Origin: Hsuehochloa calcarea
Lineage: Eukaryota > Streptophyta > Magnoliopsida > Poales > Poaceae
Direction: 5' to 3'
Length of the DNA stretch: 64,000 nt
NCBI GenBank assembly: GCA_036346395.1
Contig: CM070611.1
Coordinates: 24,872,473 to 24,936,472, forward strand
Position numbers and translations under genes: made by a program. The notes beneath the pieces were generated by a model. The model did no database searches, was not told where the DNA came from, and saw only the letters and a program-made list of their open reading frames with translations. This document shows positions 1-11,300 of this stretch, one piece after another. Within the stretch, counting starts at the first letter, position 1; each line of letters starts with the position of its first letter.

Positions 1-933
1 CGAACAGACTACTCGATCAAATAGCCTCCGCAGCCTTGACGGTGCTCCCGCCGAGACTCAAAGTGAGCCGCATCCTCGCAAACCGATCCCGATGTCTCGG
101 GATGGTGCAATAGGAGCAGTGTCCCCGTGCAGTGCCGCTGGGTGCTTCGCTCACGCCTCACCGCTCTTCTCCGGTTCGGGCGGTCCATCGCCTTCTTCGG
201 GTCTTCCTCTTCGAGGTCTTCTTCGTGATCGTGTCATCCATAAAGAGTTTCTTCTAATATGGCGATCCTTTCTTCACTCAAGAGTCTCATAGGTACACTC
301 CACTCTGCGGCGGCTAACTCCAACGATTCTTCCCGAGCAATGCGCGAATCGGGCGAGATGCACGACGGTGGCGTTGTCTTCTCCTCCGTAGACGGAAAAC
401 GGCAAAGAAGATCCACGCCGGAAGTGCGGGATGATAACGAAAACCGTGTCACGAAGCTCTCGAGAGTAGATGTTGCGATCCTCGTGATGGCAAGGCGTGA
501 AGACTCTGGATTGCTTCAATCCAAATACTCCTTCGAGCCGAGATGTTCAAAGGGTTTGCTTGCCTTGGTGTTCTCGCCTCGCAGACGGTCAAATGGCGAT
601 CACTCCACGATCTCTACCGCTCACAATCCAAGCACCGCCACGGTACAATGGACGATCGAACCTCCAAGTACTTGTAGCAACTTCCAAAGCTCGGCGGCAA
701 GTCCTCCCTTGCGCCTCCATAACTCAAGACGAGGCATCCACAAGATGGACAAGGATATGAAAACAACTTTAAAACAATGGGAGAGAGAATTTCAAAGAAT
801 AGTTGAGTCAAGAGAGACATGAGATGAGTTAAAGAGTTCAATTAATCTTGCAAGTTAATATTTGCTTTAGAAAATAGTTTTGGACTCACTAAGAACGGCC
901 AATCTAACTAGGGTCAAGACCTACACACAAGAT
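1..933 (-). mobile_element. E1 interior: leader and first-ORF region of a gypsy element (partial)
   Basis: This is the interior of minus-strand element E1, directly downstream of its primer-binding site; the rest lies outside the window. Minus-strand open frames at 614-841, 274-519 and 234-452 lie head to tail in different frames, as expected of one ORF broken by indels. I recognise no zinc knuckle, protease or RT motif, so this may be an extra ORF ahead of gag or the start of a degraded gag. A 187-codon plus-strand frame (259-822) covers the same DNA antisense and is probably a shadow. The element's orientation is fairly sure; the product is unknown. Confidence 0.4.
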
Positions 934-945
934 GGCTCGATACCA
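934..945 (-). other. E1 primer-binding site (initiator tRNA-Met type)
   Basis: GGCTCGATACCA is the reverse complement of TGGTATCGAGCC, one base off the usual TGGTATCAGAGCC that pairs with the 3' end of initiator tRNA-Met. It fixes E1 on the minus strand with its 5' LTR to the right. Confidence 0.75.
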
Positions 946-1626
946 CCTCCGTCGGGACCTAAATATGCAAATCTGACCTCTCTGTATTCTCGTGACTAGT
1001 CCAGATCACGCTTAGTGCACACAAAGTGTCAACATTGATGAAATATCACATCCATACAACGAATATAAGAATAAACGAGTACTTTGAATAACAAATAATC
1101 TGTTGGGACCTTATGGTCGAAGTTTTACATTTATTAAGCCATGCAAGGTCGACAATAAAGAAATAATCGCAATGAAACGAAATAAACTCCTGTAGGCTCC
1201 CATCAATTTACCACAGCAACCGATCGATCAAGACCCTAACGCTCAACCTTCAGAGAACTCTTCTTCAAAAGCAAAGCACTTACTCCTCCACTTCGTTGAT
1301 TTGTTTAGCAAGAGTGAGTACACACCGCACTCGCAAGTCATACCACGTAATGCATTTATAAATGATAGCTTATTCCAAAGAAATGGCTTCGTGGTTATTT
1401 TGCGAAATGCAACATTTGCAATTGAATACAAATAATAGATTGAAAGCATAATTCAAAACAAATAGACAATAATAAGTTAACAATTGATTTCACAAAGGAC
1501 ACACAGTCTAATCAAGTTCTTTCACACACCAACGAGTTATCTCACACAAATTGACCCTTCCCAATTGTTTTTATGAAAATCTACCCTCGTGTGAAATTCC
1601 CGAGCATGTCCATAACCGAGGACGCG

Positions 1627-1638
1627 CTATTCGAATAG
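1627..1638. other. LTR palindrome CTATTCGAATAG (E1)
   Basis: A perfect 12-bp palindrome in the presumed LTR intron, followed as in the other LTRs by a motif ending in TTACCCACACG. Confidence 0.7.
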
Positions 1639-2470
1639 ATTGATTAAAACACTCGCAGAGGTTGTACACTTTACCCACACGATGAAACCAACCGGATCGA
1701 GTTGATCACAACAAAACCTTTCGAGACTTCATCTCAAACAATGACACTCTGGTGTGCTTTATCGCCGTCCAATTTGTACACACACTTTGGAACGACACAC
1801 ACCATTGGACAGAGATGCAATAACCGTCCCGCGATGTGACATATCACACCTCCAAATTTCATCACATAGCTTAAATACAACCCGAGTTGTCAATGTCAAG
1901 ACTCCATAACTTACTAAGTCAGCCCACCCATACTAGGCATGTGGTCGCATAAGAAGGCCCAGCTCAATGGCGCACAAAGTTAAGTCCTTAATTGACTAAG
2001 GCAAGACTTCCAGCTTTAACCCAAATCACAAAGTTTATATCACATGATCCACCATTCACACAGAATCCACCACTTGCCTCGCCTAAATCTTTTCCCACCT
2101 CGTTGATTAAGTGCAACACATGCCATCAACGAGTAACAAAGACACAAAGACACACAGATTCATCACACAGCTCCATAATCACTTAGTCAAATTTATAATT
2201 GCAACTCTCACATGAAATGATGACTCGTGGCATGGCTAAGCAGCCTAATCAGATCTAACCAACCCACGTTGGTGCTACAATAATACCAACTAATAATTAA
2301 TCAACCTAGGGTGACAAAAGATCATGGCATACAATAGACAAGGTGGCATATAACAATTTGGATTATTATCTATCCCAAAAGCATTTAAATAAATACTTGA
2401 AATAGAATGCAATACATTGAAACAAAGTATTTTGAAAATCGGGTTCAAAATGATCAAAGGTATAACTTGC

Positions 2471-2546
2471 CTTGGAATAGATCTAGATATTGGTCTTGGT
2501 CTTGAGGTGCTCCTTCTTCTCGCAAAATTCCCCGAAGTATCGACGT
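2471..2546 (-). CDS. Putative internal coding exon of the E1 LTR
   Basis: On the minus strand the segment starts after GCGAGTAG and ends at CCAAG|GCAAGT, the same GC-type 5' splice site as in the other LTRs. One frame over its second half reads REEGAPQDQDQYLDLFQG, the acidic, Gln-rich composition of the matching exons in A, D, F and G. At 76 nt it is one base out of phase with those exons, so one indel is inferred. A short stretch ending at a stop at 1243-1245 and reading EEFSEG could be the terminal exon, with lower certainty. No known protein family is recognised. Confidence 0.35.
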
Positions 2547-4069
2547 CTACTCGCAAACGAGACAAAAGAAATAAAACAAATAAATAACAGAGGCAAAACA
2601 AACTGCAAAAATTAAATAAAATTCACCATTAAATAGATCTTAATTTTATATGAATTTACAAATTTGAGTGGGCTCAATTGGACTTCGGATGCAAAAGATA
2701 TGGGCTTTGGAAGATTTGAAAATCAATTAAACCCTAATTTGGATTTTCTCGAATTTCCCGAATTATTTTTATAAAGGAAAATCGGATTATTGCGCAATGC
2801 TTGCGCTACCGAGAATTTCTGGAAAAAGAATTAAAATTAAAATAAAACTGACAGTGGGACCCATCAGTCGCTCTCTCACACACGCGAACCGGGTTCACCG
2901 AGCCGAGGAGAACTAGCCCGGTGGACCGGACGACGTGGCTCTCACGTTGCGCCACGCAGCGACACGCCAAAGACAGAGGAGGATGTGGTCGCACACGTGG
3001 CGCCACGGAGGCAAACGACGGCGACACTCGGCGACTACGGACACGGCGGATGACGGCGGCTCGGCGGTGGCGAGGTGCGCTCGACTCGGCAGACTGGCGA
3101 TCTCGGTGACGCGGCCGCTACTCGCCGGAGATGACCGAACGGCGGCGGCGACCGAGGAGCGCGAGCGGATGCGGCCGATGGCGGCGACGGCGAGGTAGGG
3201 CTTCCTGTGGCAACGAACGCGCGATAGGGTTGCCCTTGGCGAGGCGAACTCGTGCGTGGCTCGGTGGAGCACCGGCTCACCGGTGGTGCGCAATCCGGCG
3301 AGGAAGCTCACGGCGGCCGAGGTTGGAGCTTCGATTCCGCCAAACGACGACGATCTAGGGTTATTGGTCGGGGGAAAGCGGCGGGGTGGATGCGATCCTC
3401 GTGACACGGGCGCGGCTTTAAATAGGTCCGAAACCCTAGAACCCATGTCGAGGATCGGCGGCGCACAAGGAAGAATCGAACGAAGTCCCGACGGAGACGA
3501 TGAATAGTGTTTGGTGGGACCCACTTGTCAACGGCAGCGGCTCGGACGAAGGTGTGTGGAAAAAGGCGACACCTCGGCGGTCCCACTTGACAGAGAGACG
3601 CGAGGCGCGGGCGAGCGAGCCACGGGATCGACCGAAAGTGACACGCGGCGAAGATCCAATGGCAAGCGAATCGACATGGCGAGCGGCAATGGCGAAGGCC
3701 GATCCAACTACCGGGAGTGAGCGGGTCGAATAGTGTTGGGCTTCGCCCAAAGATCGTTCAAGGATTTAAAATAGATTTTTCTTTTAAATAAATCCAAAAA
3801 TGCAAATAGCAATTAGAAAATTGGAAATGACTTTGGAAAAATTCCAGAAAATTCTATAAAATATAACCAAGCATATAGAATCTAAATAAAATAATTTTGG
3901 CAATTGTTGGTGTTGGGATTAAGCACATTAAATCAATTTGTCATTAAAGTCCATATTAAGCTTTTTAATTTAATATTCAAATAAATCCAAATGATAAATT
4001 TTCTTGCTACCAATATTTAAAAGATTTTTAAAGCTCAAAATTGGGATGTTACAATAACCTTGGACGAGG

Positions 4070-4081
4070 CTATTCGAATAG
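4070..4081. other. LTR palindrome CTATTCGAATAG (E2)
   Basis: Exact copy of the 12-bp palindrome, 17 bases from the E1 insertion point. Flanks match the element A LTR (GGACGAGG before, TTTTATCC after). Confidence 0.7.
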
Positions 4082-4950
4082 TTTTATCCCTACTGGGGTG
4101 TACCAATGTACCCACACGCTAGACCGCCTTTTTGCCAAGCTATTAAGCACACTTCCTTAGGTATGCCGACACGGCTAAGTCCTACAAGACATTTCCAATA
4201 TTATGCATTAAATGTGAGTCACCCGTATGGATAGAAACCCATACGTTGTGTCGAGTCATCGAAAGTCTCACCAACTACCCATCGCAGTAAAGCCTTGACA
4301 ACTACGATGCTCCACGAGGTGGAGAACCTACCCGAACTCCACCACCGCACACCCAACAACAACACAATTTCTTTTTCATACAACACACACAAACCACCTC
4401 CTGCGACTCTGAGCTAACAAACGCCAAAGTACTCACCTAGAGAGGTCTCATATCCCTCTCGTGGTTAGCACGCAAAAATATTTGGAGAGTGTGACACAAG
4501 ATGTTCGGTCCTTGTTGACCTAGGCAAGACATCCACAAACCCAATAACCCACCATCCAACCACTTGCCCAAGTCTAAATCAGTTTTTTTTTATTTTCAGA
4601 TTTTGACTTTACAAAATAACAAAGCACAAGTGCTGGATATAAAGGAATAATAATTAGATTTGTGTGATCCGCACCATCGACTAAATCGATGATCGCCTAT
4701 TACTACCGAAACTAAGCATTTCTAAGCAATTTCCAATCGCAATCTACTAAGTGACAAGAGCTCATCGAACTAACTCCAATCACAAAGAATTAAACTAGGC
4801 TCGTAGTAGAGGATAATCAATTTCTACAGATTATGCAACTATAAGATCCACTAATCATAATTTAACACAACATATCAATGCATACATACATGTTACAAAC
4901 AATATATTAGACTTGAAAAATACTGGGATTAACATGATCAAACTGCTTGC

Positions 4951-5014
4951 CTCGCTTGTCATTGCTCAATATGTTGCTGAGGATAACTCTCGTGGTTAGC
5001 ACAATCATTGGAAC
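4951..5014 (-). CDS. Putative internal coding exon of the E2 LTR (broken)
   Basis: On the minus strand it begins after CTTTCGTTAG, with two bases before the first full codon as in A, D, F and G, and reads SNDCANHESYPQQHIEQ before a stop. It ends at GCGAG|GCAAGC. At 64 nt against 63 in A it carries a one-base insertion plus the in-frame stop, so this copy is dead. The following intron start (TTTGATCATGTTAATCCC) is conserved with A. Confidence 0.4.
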
Positions 5015-5539
5015 CTAACGAAAGAGCGAAAAAGAATCGATAAGAACAAAGAAAACACGAAGACTCAACAGCAAACTTTCTCCGAATGCTTTGAAAATTT
5101 TACAAAGAAGAAGAGCATGATTTATAAGGAATTTAGCAATAAGAACCAATTGATTTGGATTCTTAATGCAAAAGATATGAGCAAAACAATTCTGCTCAGC
5201 CTTATAAATAATTTTCACCATAAGCTCAATAATTGGGGAAAGTAAAAACTAATTCTACTTGGGGAAACTAACATGTTCAAAACTAATTTTCACAGTAAGC
5301 TCAATAATAGAGGAATCCAACCAAATTGGATTCACTCAAAAATAGTTCACAGAGAAATAGTTATGAGTTTTCAAAGTTAATTGCATTTTTCAGTTAACAA
5401 ATAATCCTTTCGGAAAATCCGACATTAAAACGACGCGGAAGAACTTGGATCGTTGATCTTGAATCCAACGGCCCACGCCAAGATCGAGCACAAAATAGCA
5501 AGACGCTCACCGCTTCATCGTTGGATTTGGATCCAACGG

Positions 5540-5985
5540 TTCATGTGGATCGAGGCGTTCGGGCGGTCCGAATGTTCACGCGGATCCAGACTGTTGATCT
5601 CGGATCCAACGGTCCATGTGGATCACAGCGTTTGGGCGGTCCGAACGTTAATTCGAACCCGAATCGTTGATCTAAAGATCGACGATGGCACCGCGAGCGG
5701 GTGGTCGGTCCGATCTTTCGAACGAACATGGTCCGTTGATCTCGGATCCAACGGTCCATGCGGATCGAAGCGTTCGGACGGTCCGAACATTCACGCGAAT
5801 CCGGACCGTTGATCTCGGATCCAACGGTCCATGTTGATCACAGCGCTCGGACGGTCCGAACGCTCACCGAACCGAGCCATCGATCTAGAATCCTACGAAC
5901 ACATGGATCGACGCGCTCGATGGTCCGAACGCTCACGCGATCCCGGGCCGTTGATCTAAAGATCGACGGTCCACAGAGAACTACG
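5540..5985. repeat. Dyad-repeat array in the E2 LTR
   Basis: Roughly 70-90-bp units combine GATCCAACGGTCCATG-like text with a dyad of the form GTTCGGACGGTCCGAAC (for example 5635-5650, 5775-5795, 5845-5865). They alternate with GTTGATCTCGGATCC. Open frames through the array run on both strands and reflect the repeat, not a gene. Confidence 0.65.
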
Positions 5986-6147
5986 TTGAAACACTCGCGC
6001 ACAGTTTGACCGACAAAACCCGACAGAGAAGGGAGGCTCACCGCCGGCGACTCTGGTCACAGCGGCGCGAGCTAAGTCCCAAAACGGGTCCACAATAGTT
6101 TTGCGCACACAATGGGACCATTTACTGCGGCTGCGGCGGTCTAGAAC

Positions 6148-6152
6148 GCAGG
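6148..6152. other. Copia target-site duplication, left copy (GCAGG)
   Basis: GCAGG directly precedes the left copia LTR and recurs at 27930-27934 directly after the right one, a perfect 5-bp duplication. Confidence 0.9.
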
Positions 6153-7927
6153 TGTTGGACCGTAAAGGCGACTAGAGGGGGTGAATAGGAGCACGCCACT
6201 TTTCACAAGTTATGAACTCAATACAATTTAACTCCAAAGAGCTATTAGAAAACTATGAAGATCAATATACCAAGATAAATGGAAGACTAGTATTGAATCC
6301 AATTAAACCCTAAGCAATATAACAAAATCAACTAAGATTACTAAGACTCACAAAGACGGGCGGTCTGACCGTTATACTCAACCGGTCGGACCGATTGCCT
6401 GGCGGTCTAACCGGCTTTGTGCTGGCGGTCGGACCGCTCCAAAATCGGTCCGACCGGTGATGACGGGCGGTCCGACCGCCGACTCGTAACCGATCCGCAA
6501 CAAGAAAATCACCCGATGACGGTTGCAATTAGATGAAACTTTTGATTCTCAACTCCAATCTTTATGAAACTTTGCACACACCTTCTATATGCTATTGAGG
6601 ACCTATTCCAATCGAATATTATGATAATTCTTGGAACGATCTTAAGCAATTGACAATTGATTAACAGGAGGTCTAAAACCGCAAGAACGAAAACTTGATC
6701 CTAAAGCTTGTTCGTGAGAAATTGATGAACAAGATGATGCTAGATAGATTCACACATATCACAGCAAGCTAATTCACGGAAAGAATCAATCACAAACTCG
6801 CGGATCAAGGAAAGCCCTAAAATCACCAAATTGAAAGCAAGAACGAAAAGAGACTTATCTCAAGCAAACCTTGCATAGATTGATTTCGTGATTGAAGTGG
6901 ATTACATCCACACCATCATGGATCAAGAGACAATCAAGGATCACGAATTCACCACAAACCATCAAGAGCCCTAGCCTCCACCTCAACTCCCTAAAGACAA
7001 TTAGGGTTTTGAAACATAAAAGGCGAGAGAGAGAGGTGCAGCCACCATCTCCTCCTATTTATAGTGGAGGCTTAAAACTCTTAGGGTTTGACTTAATTGG
7101 GCTCCGTTAAGGCCCACTAACAAACGGGTCACATACGCACGCTTCGCGGCGCCGTCTTTAACCTTTTGACCTAAACCGCTTCACCATGCGCCATGGATTT
7201 GCCAACAGTCACCATTGTCCATCTTGTGTCACGCTTGAGTCGTTGACCCCACCCGCATCGCCGATCGCTCGACCTCAACTCTTCAAGTCTAGTCCCGATT
7301 CTCCTCGCCGCTGACCGCCGCTGACCACCAAGCCACCGCACAACCATAGACAAGAAAACACGATTCGGGAACAAGTTCTTCACAACTTGATCCATGTTAG
7401 TCAAAACATGCATCATGCAAATCATATGCCATGAAACCAATGACTTTGACTTAACAAAACAACATCGCCACGGTTGGCCGACGCTCAAGTAGTTACGGTC
7501 CGACCGCTCCAGTGAGCCGGTCGAGACCTTCCATGGCCGGCCGGACCGCTCCTCGTGAGCGGCCGGACCGCCTTAGACTTAGCTGAAATTCAAGCTCCCA
7601 AAACCAAACCTTCGGAAACTTAAACCAATAGAACTTCTTCTGGAGACTCCAAAATTATGAGACCAAGTGCATTGGGATCCCCTTACTTGTCTACAACACC
7701 TATTTTTGGCCCACTCGATTTGAACACTTTTGGTCATCGCCGTCCGATCGCTTCAGATGGCCGGTCCGACCGATATGGGACCGGTCGGATCATTGCAAGG
7801 ACCGGTCGGACCGCCTCGAGCAAGAAGCTCAGAACTTTGTCGAAAATGCGTGAAACGACAAACCGTAAACGCCATTGCCAATTGTCACATCATCCTAAGA
7901 TCCGAGCATATCCCCATGAAATCCACA
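6153..7927 (-). mobile_element. Copia 3' LTR (left copy, 1775 bp)
   Basis: Begins TGTTGG and ends CCACA in plus-strand coordinates. It matches 26142-27929 almost base for base across 6505-7120. It contains repeated GGTCGGACCG-type dyads at 6355-6490, 7497-7570 and 7741-7812, and a minus-strand TATA box at 7056-7063. Confidence 0.9.
7056..7063 (-). promoter_or_regulatory. Copia LTR TATA box (3' LTR copy)
   Basis: TATAAATA on the minus strand, within CCACTATAAATAGGAGG. It is kept identically in the other LTR at 27036-27043. Confidence 0.65.
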
Positions 7928-7940
7928 ATCTCCCCTTGAT
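7928..7940 (-). other. Copia polypurine tract
   Basis: Directly inside the 3' LTR the minus strand reads CAAGGGGAGAT, the purine run expected to prime plus-strand DNA synthesis. Confidence 0.7.
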
Positions 7941-9724
7941 GAACACATTGGCAATTATCCGTAAAATGGAAGTAAGAGGTTTGAAAACGAAGTTTACTCG
8001 CAGCTTTCGACAAAAGCACAACTTGGTCCATAAGCAAGAAAAAGCAATGAAAATGACCAAGCCGGCATCGTAATAGTATAGGCATGTGAGACAAAGCAAA
8101 AATAAGCATAAAACTTTAATTTCCGAAACGGTCAAAATTCTCACATGAGGTCCATATGAATAAACAATTGTTCAATTGACCTATGATCATTGTGAGTATA
8201 AAAGAATGCAACTCAAGAACTCCCCCTCACTATGATCATCAAATTTCAAATTTTAAATTTCTCCCCTTTGTACAAACTTCTCCCCCAATCTTCTCATTAA
8301 CACATCTTCTCCAAATAAGAGTAGCAAAGAAATATTACACATCATCTCCCAAAGAAATATCTTTTCATTTAACACATCTTCTCCCCCTTTGACAATGGAT
8401 TCATCAAGGAATCACGCCTTCCTCTCATCCAGGGATAACAAATAAAGAATAAAGAAAGAAGCAGAAACAAAAGAAGCATAAAGAGGAATATGCATGAAGT
8501 GCAATGGAGTGGCTTCAATTTTGTATTTTTCAATTTATTGATTACAAGAAGCTTTGGAGATTACCCAAAAGAACAAGCTAGTATCTCTAATATTGCACAA
8601 ACAGCATATCAAGCCTGACCGCGCTAGCAAAATCATGGTAAGACATATATATCAAAGCTAAGCACAAAGGCTCAAAAGTAAAGCAAGAGATTTGATCAAT
8701 TTAAGCAACGCTTCAAATTCAAAGAAGTTCATCAACAGGATCCTAAAGTGAAATTGGCCATGTCAAACTGTCAAAGTGAGATCAAAATCTAACAAAGACC
8801 ACAGAAGAGTCAATCAAGTCCCGTATTGAATCATTTTGCTCAAAATTTTGTAAACGCCCATTTGTCAACATTTTTCTCATTTGCATTGAATATTGAAGTT
8901 GACTAATGATCTAACTTAGTGACAAGATCCTGGACTAGGAGCCATCCACAAACTCATCCTAAGCTTCACCAAAAGTTGTTTAAAAGTATATCTTAGTAAA
9001 GAAGATCCCGGACTAGGAGCCATCCACAAACTCTTTCTAAGCTTCTACCGGCGACAAATCTTGAGGTTCATGTCATTTCGACAAGCAATCCCCATGAGAT
9101 CGTCTCGTTCATCAAACTATCTCCAAGTTCATGTCATTTGACAAGGCCTCGTAAGAATAGTTTGGCACAATTTAAGCATAAGACAATCTTGATTTTCATT
9201 TTTCACAAGAGCAGCTTTAGAATCTCAAGAACACAAAAGCTCAAGTAATGGTCAATTTTAGATCAAAGAGCTAACAAAGCAATTCGACAGGCCAATGTCA
9301 CAAGAGGAGCACTAATTACGCAACTCGCTAAAACATCCACAAATTGCAATTTCTTAGTTTGAGTTGTTTAAAAGATTCTAGCTCATATAGCAAAGACTTA
9401 GCTACACATGTAAAAGCATGATAATTCTAGCAAGTCAAAGAACTAGACATGACATTGAGCAAGAATTGAAATACAAAACTCTAAAAGGGTAATAGGCAAA
9501 GCTTCATCAATTTTAAAAGATAAGTGAAAATCTTATATTACAATGCATCTTTTGGATTTTTCATACCATTTGTTGTAACCACTTGATGGAGTTTCTATAT
9601 GAATGCAATATGACACAATGAGATGCAATTAAAAGCCTAAAGAACTAAAAATTCAAAAGATCACTAAGTTCGTAAAAAGAACAATAAAAGATCAAAAGAA
9701 CAAGGAAAGATAAGAAAAGATCAA
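7941..9724 (-). other. Copia post-pol region, no credible ORF
   Basis: About 1.8 kb between the end of RNase H and the polypurine tract. SIRE-type elements often keep an envelope-like ORF here; I see only short, AT-rich frames in all six readings and cannot support one. A 30-bp direct repeat, GATCC(T/C)GGACTAGGAGCC and following bases, occurs at 8926-8955 and 9004-9033. The sequence is otherwise anonymous. Confidence 0.6.
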
Positions 9725-11300
9725 ACTCCCCTCAAACCAACCCATAAGGATAAATTACCCCTAACTCGCTTCTTAAGGAGGAAAATCGGTTTGATCTAAA
9801 GGCTTGATAAGAATATCCGCCAATTGAGCTTCTGACTCTACTAAGTGCATCACAATATCACCTTTTCAACATGATCTTTAAGGAAGTGAAAGCGAATGTC
9901 TATGTGCTTAGTCCTAGAATGTTGCAATCGGGTTTTTAGCAATATTAATAGCGTATGTTATCACGTAAAAGAGGAACACTAGCAAAGTTTAACCCATAAT
10001 CTTTCAAAGTAGACGCTATCCACAAAATCAGCTACAAAGAACTAGCAAAGACTACATACTCCGCCTCAAGAAGGATTGTGCAATGTAAGACCGCTTCCTA
10101 GAAGACCAAGATACAAGAGAAGTGCCTAGAAGTGACAGTGCTCGAGGTACTCTTCCTATCTAACCGACAACCGCAAAATCAGAATCAAAACCTCTAATGG
10201 ACAAAGTCAAGAGCAGAATACCAAATGCCATATAAGAGGGTAGAGTGTAAATACCGAATATGCGCTAATACTTGGCGATGGGAAGTTCTCGAGACGCTCA
10301 AATCTTGCACAAAGGCATACCGTGAAGTGAATGTCCGGTCTCGAGGCCGTCAATACGTGAAGGAGCCGATCATGTCATGCAGACTGCTTGATCCACGACT
10401 TCTCCTTCCTCATCCGATCCAAAATAAATGGTTGCCATGGGAGTGGAAATTGGCTTGCAATACCCATGTTGAAGCGCTTGAGTAGATCTTTAGTGTACTT
10501 CGTCCGATGGATGAAAGTTCCTTCCTTGCATTGCTTGATTTGAAGTCCCAAAAGTAATTAAGCTCTCCCATCATACTCATCTCAAATTCCTGGACATAGT
10601 ATCGTAAAAGTCGGAAACAAGAGCATTAGAGGAACCACCAAAGATAATATCATCCACATAAATTTGAGCAAGCAGAAGTCATTGTCACGCCTAAGAATAA
10701 ATAGAGTTTTATCCACTTTACCCATCTCAAAATTATTTTTAAGCAAGAAGGTCTTAAGTCTATCATACTGTGCTCTAGGGGCTTGTTTAAGACCATATAA
10801 TGCTTTAGATAGCTTGAAAACACGATTTGGATATTTAGGATCCTCAAAACCAGGGGTTGCTTAATATACACTTCCTCATCTATCAAACCATTTAAAAGGC
10901 ACTTTTAACATCCATCCGATATAATTTAAAACCTTTTGATGCAAATGCAAGGTAATGCGAATGGCTTCTAGTCTAGCAACAGGAGCAAATGTCTCATCAA
11001 AATCTAACCCTCAACTTGGTCAAACCCCGAGCTACCAATCTGGCCTTATTTCTAACCACGTAACCATCCTCACCTTGTTTATTCTTAAACACCCAACGGG
11101 TTCCTATAACATTATGACCACTAGGAGGTTCTACTAGGTTCCAAACTTTGTTTCTTTCAAAATTCTCTAACTCCTCATGCATGGCATTTACCCACTAGAA
11201 TCGATAAAGCATGTGATATATCGCGGGTTCAAAAGAAGCAACAAAAGCCGAATGAGAGTAGAGATTTGGATCATTATACCGGAGCGAGTGACTCGCTCAT
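9725..11300 (-). pseudogene. Copia reverse transcriptase and RNase H
   Basis: The minus strand carries the copia RT N-terminus with GTRWVFKNKQ and RNKARLVARG (10997-11182), then DEEVYIKQP (about 10865), a run resembling SKALYGLKQAPRAQYDRL in changed frames, and the catalytic YVDDIIFGGSS at about 10630-10665. The RNase H end, with text like KHIDIRFHFLKDH and ADILIKPL, runs to about 9770. This enzyme copies the element's RNA into DNA in cytoplasmic particles. Several frameshifts separate these blocks, so no full-length protein can be made. The domain order and the Tyr-Val-Asp-Asp box make the call secure. Confidence 0.85.

Larger units (their letters stand above)
950..4053 (-). mobile_element. 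E1 5' LTR (Ty3/gypsy, about 3.1 kb)
   Basis: The LTR lies between the primer site and a clean right boundary TTGGGATGTTACA, which on the minus strand is the TGTAACATCCC start shared by the other gypsy LTRs here. The left end reads CGTCGGGACC where TGTCGGGACC is expected. The next bases (ATAAC, 4054-4058) match the sequence that E2's relative element A carries at the same point (CCATAACCTAGG), so E1 sits inside E2 and ATAAC is the likely target duplication. Within it are a GC-rich block at 2900-3720, a TATA-like CTATTTAAA on the minus strand near 3417-3425, a putative coding exon at 2471-2546 and a conserved palindrome at 1627-1638. Open frames in the GC-rich block run on both strands and are not credible genes. 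Confidence 0.8.
4054..6152 (-). mobile_element. E2: gypsy LTR fragment related to element A (left part)
   Basis: From 4054 the sequence aligns by eye with the middle of the element A LTR (44905 onward): the palindrome block, then shared wording around CGTATGGATAGAAACCCATACG, then an acidic exon. It diverges after about 5170, where E2 carries an array of dyad repeats instead of A's TACGAC array. E1 interrupts it on the left. The copia element interrupts it at 6153, and it resumes at 27930. The LTR's left end, with the terminal exon, lies outside the window. Apart from the exon, the stretch looks non-coding. Confidence 0.75.

Noticed and set aside
259..822. A 187-codon plus-strand ORF near the left edge
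   Set aside because: It is antisense to the E1 interior, whose orientation is set by primer site and LTR. It has no recognisable motif, and the minus strand is also open over much of it.
2913..3524. A 203-codon minus-strand ORF in the E1 LTR
   Set aside because: Lies in a GC-rich block where several frames on both strands are open; Arg/Pro/Ser-rich text with no domain. Probably the promoter-proximal part of the LTR.
5453..6009. ORFs of 83-119 codons on both strands
   Set aside because: They follow the dyad-repeat array of the E2 LTR and have repeat-derived, Arg/Ser-rich text.
7941..9724. Envelope-like gene in the copia element
   Set aside because: Expected position for SIRE-type elements, but no frame longer than about 85 codons and no signal or membrane pattern that persists.
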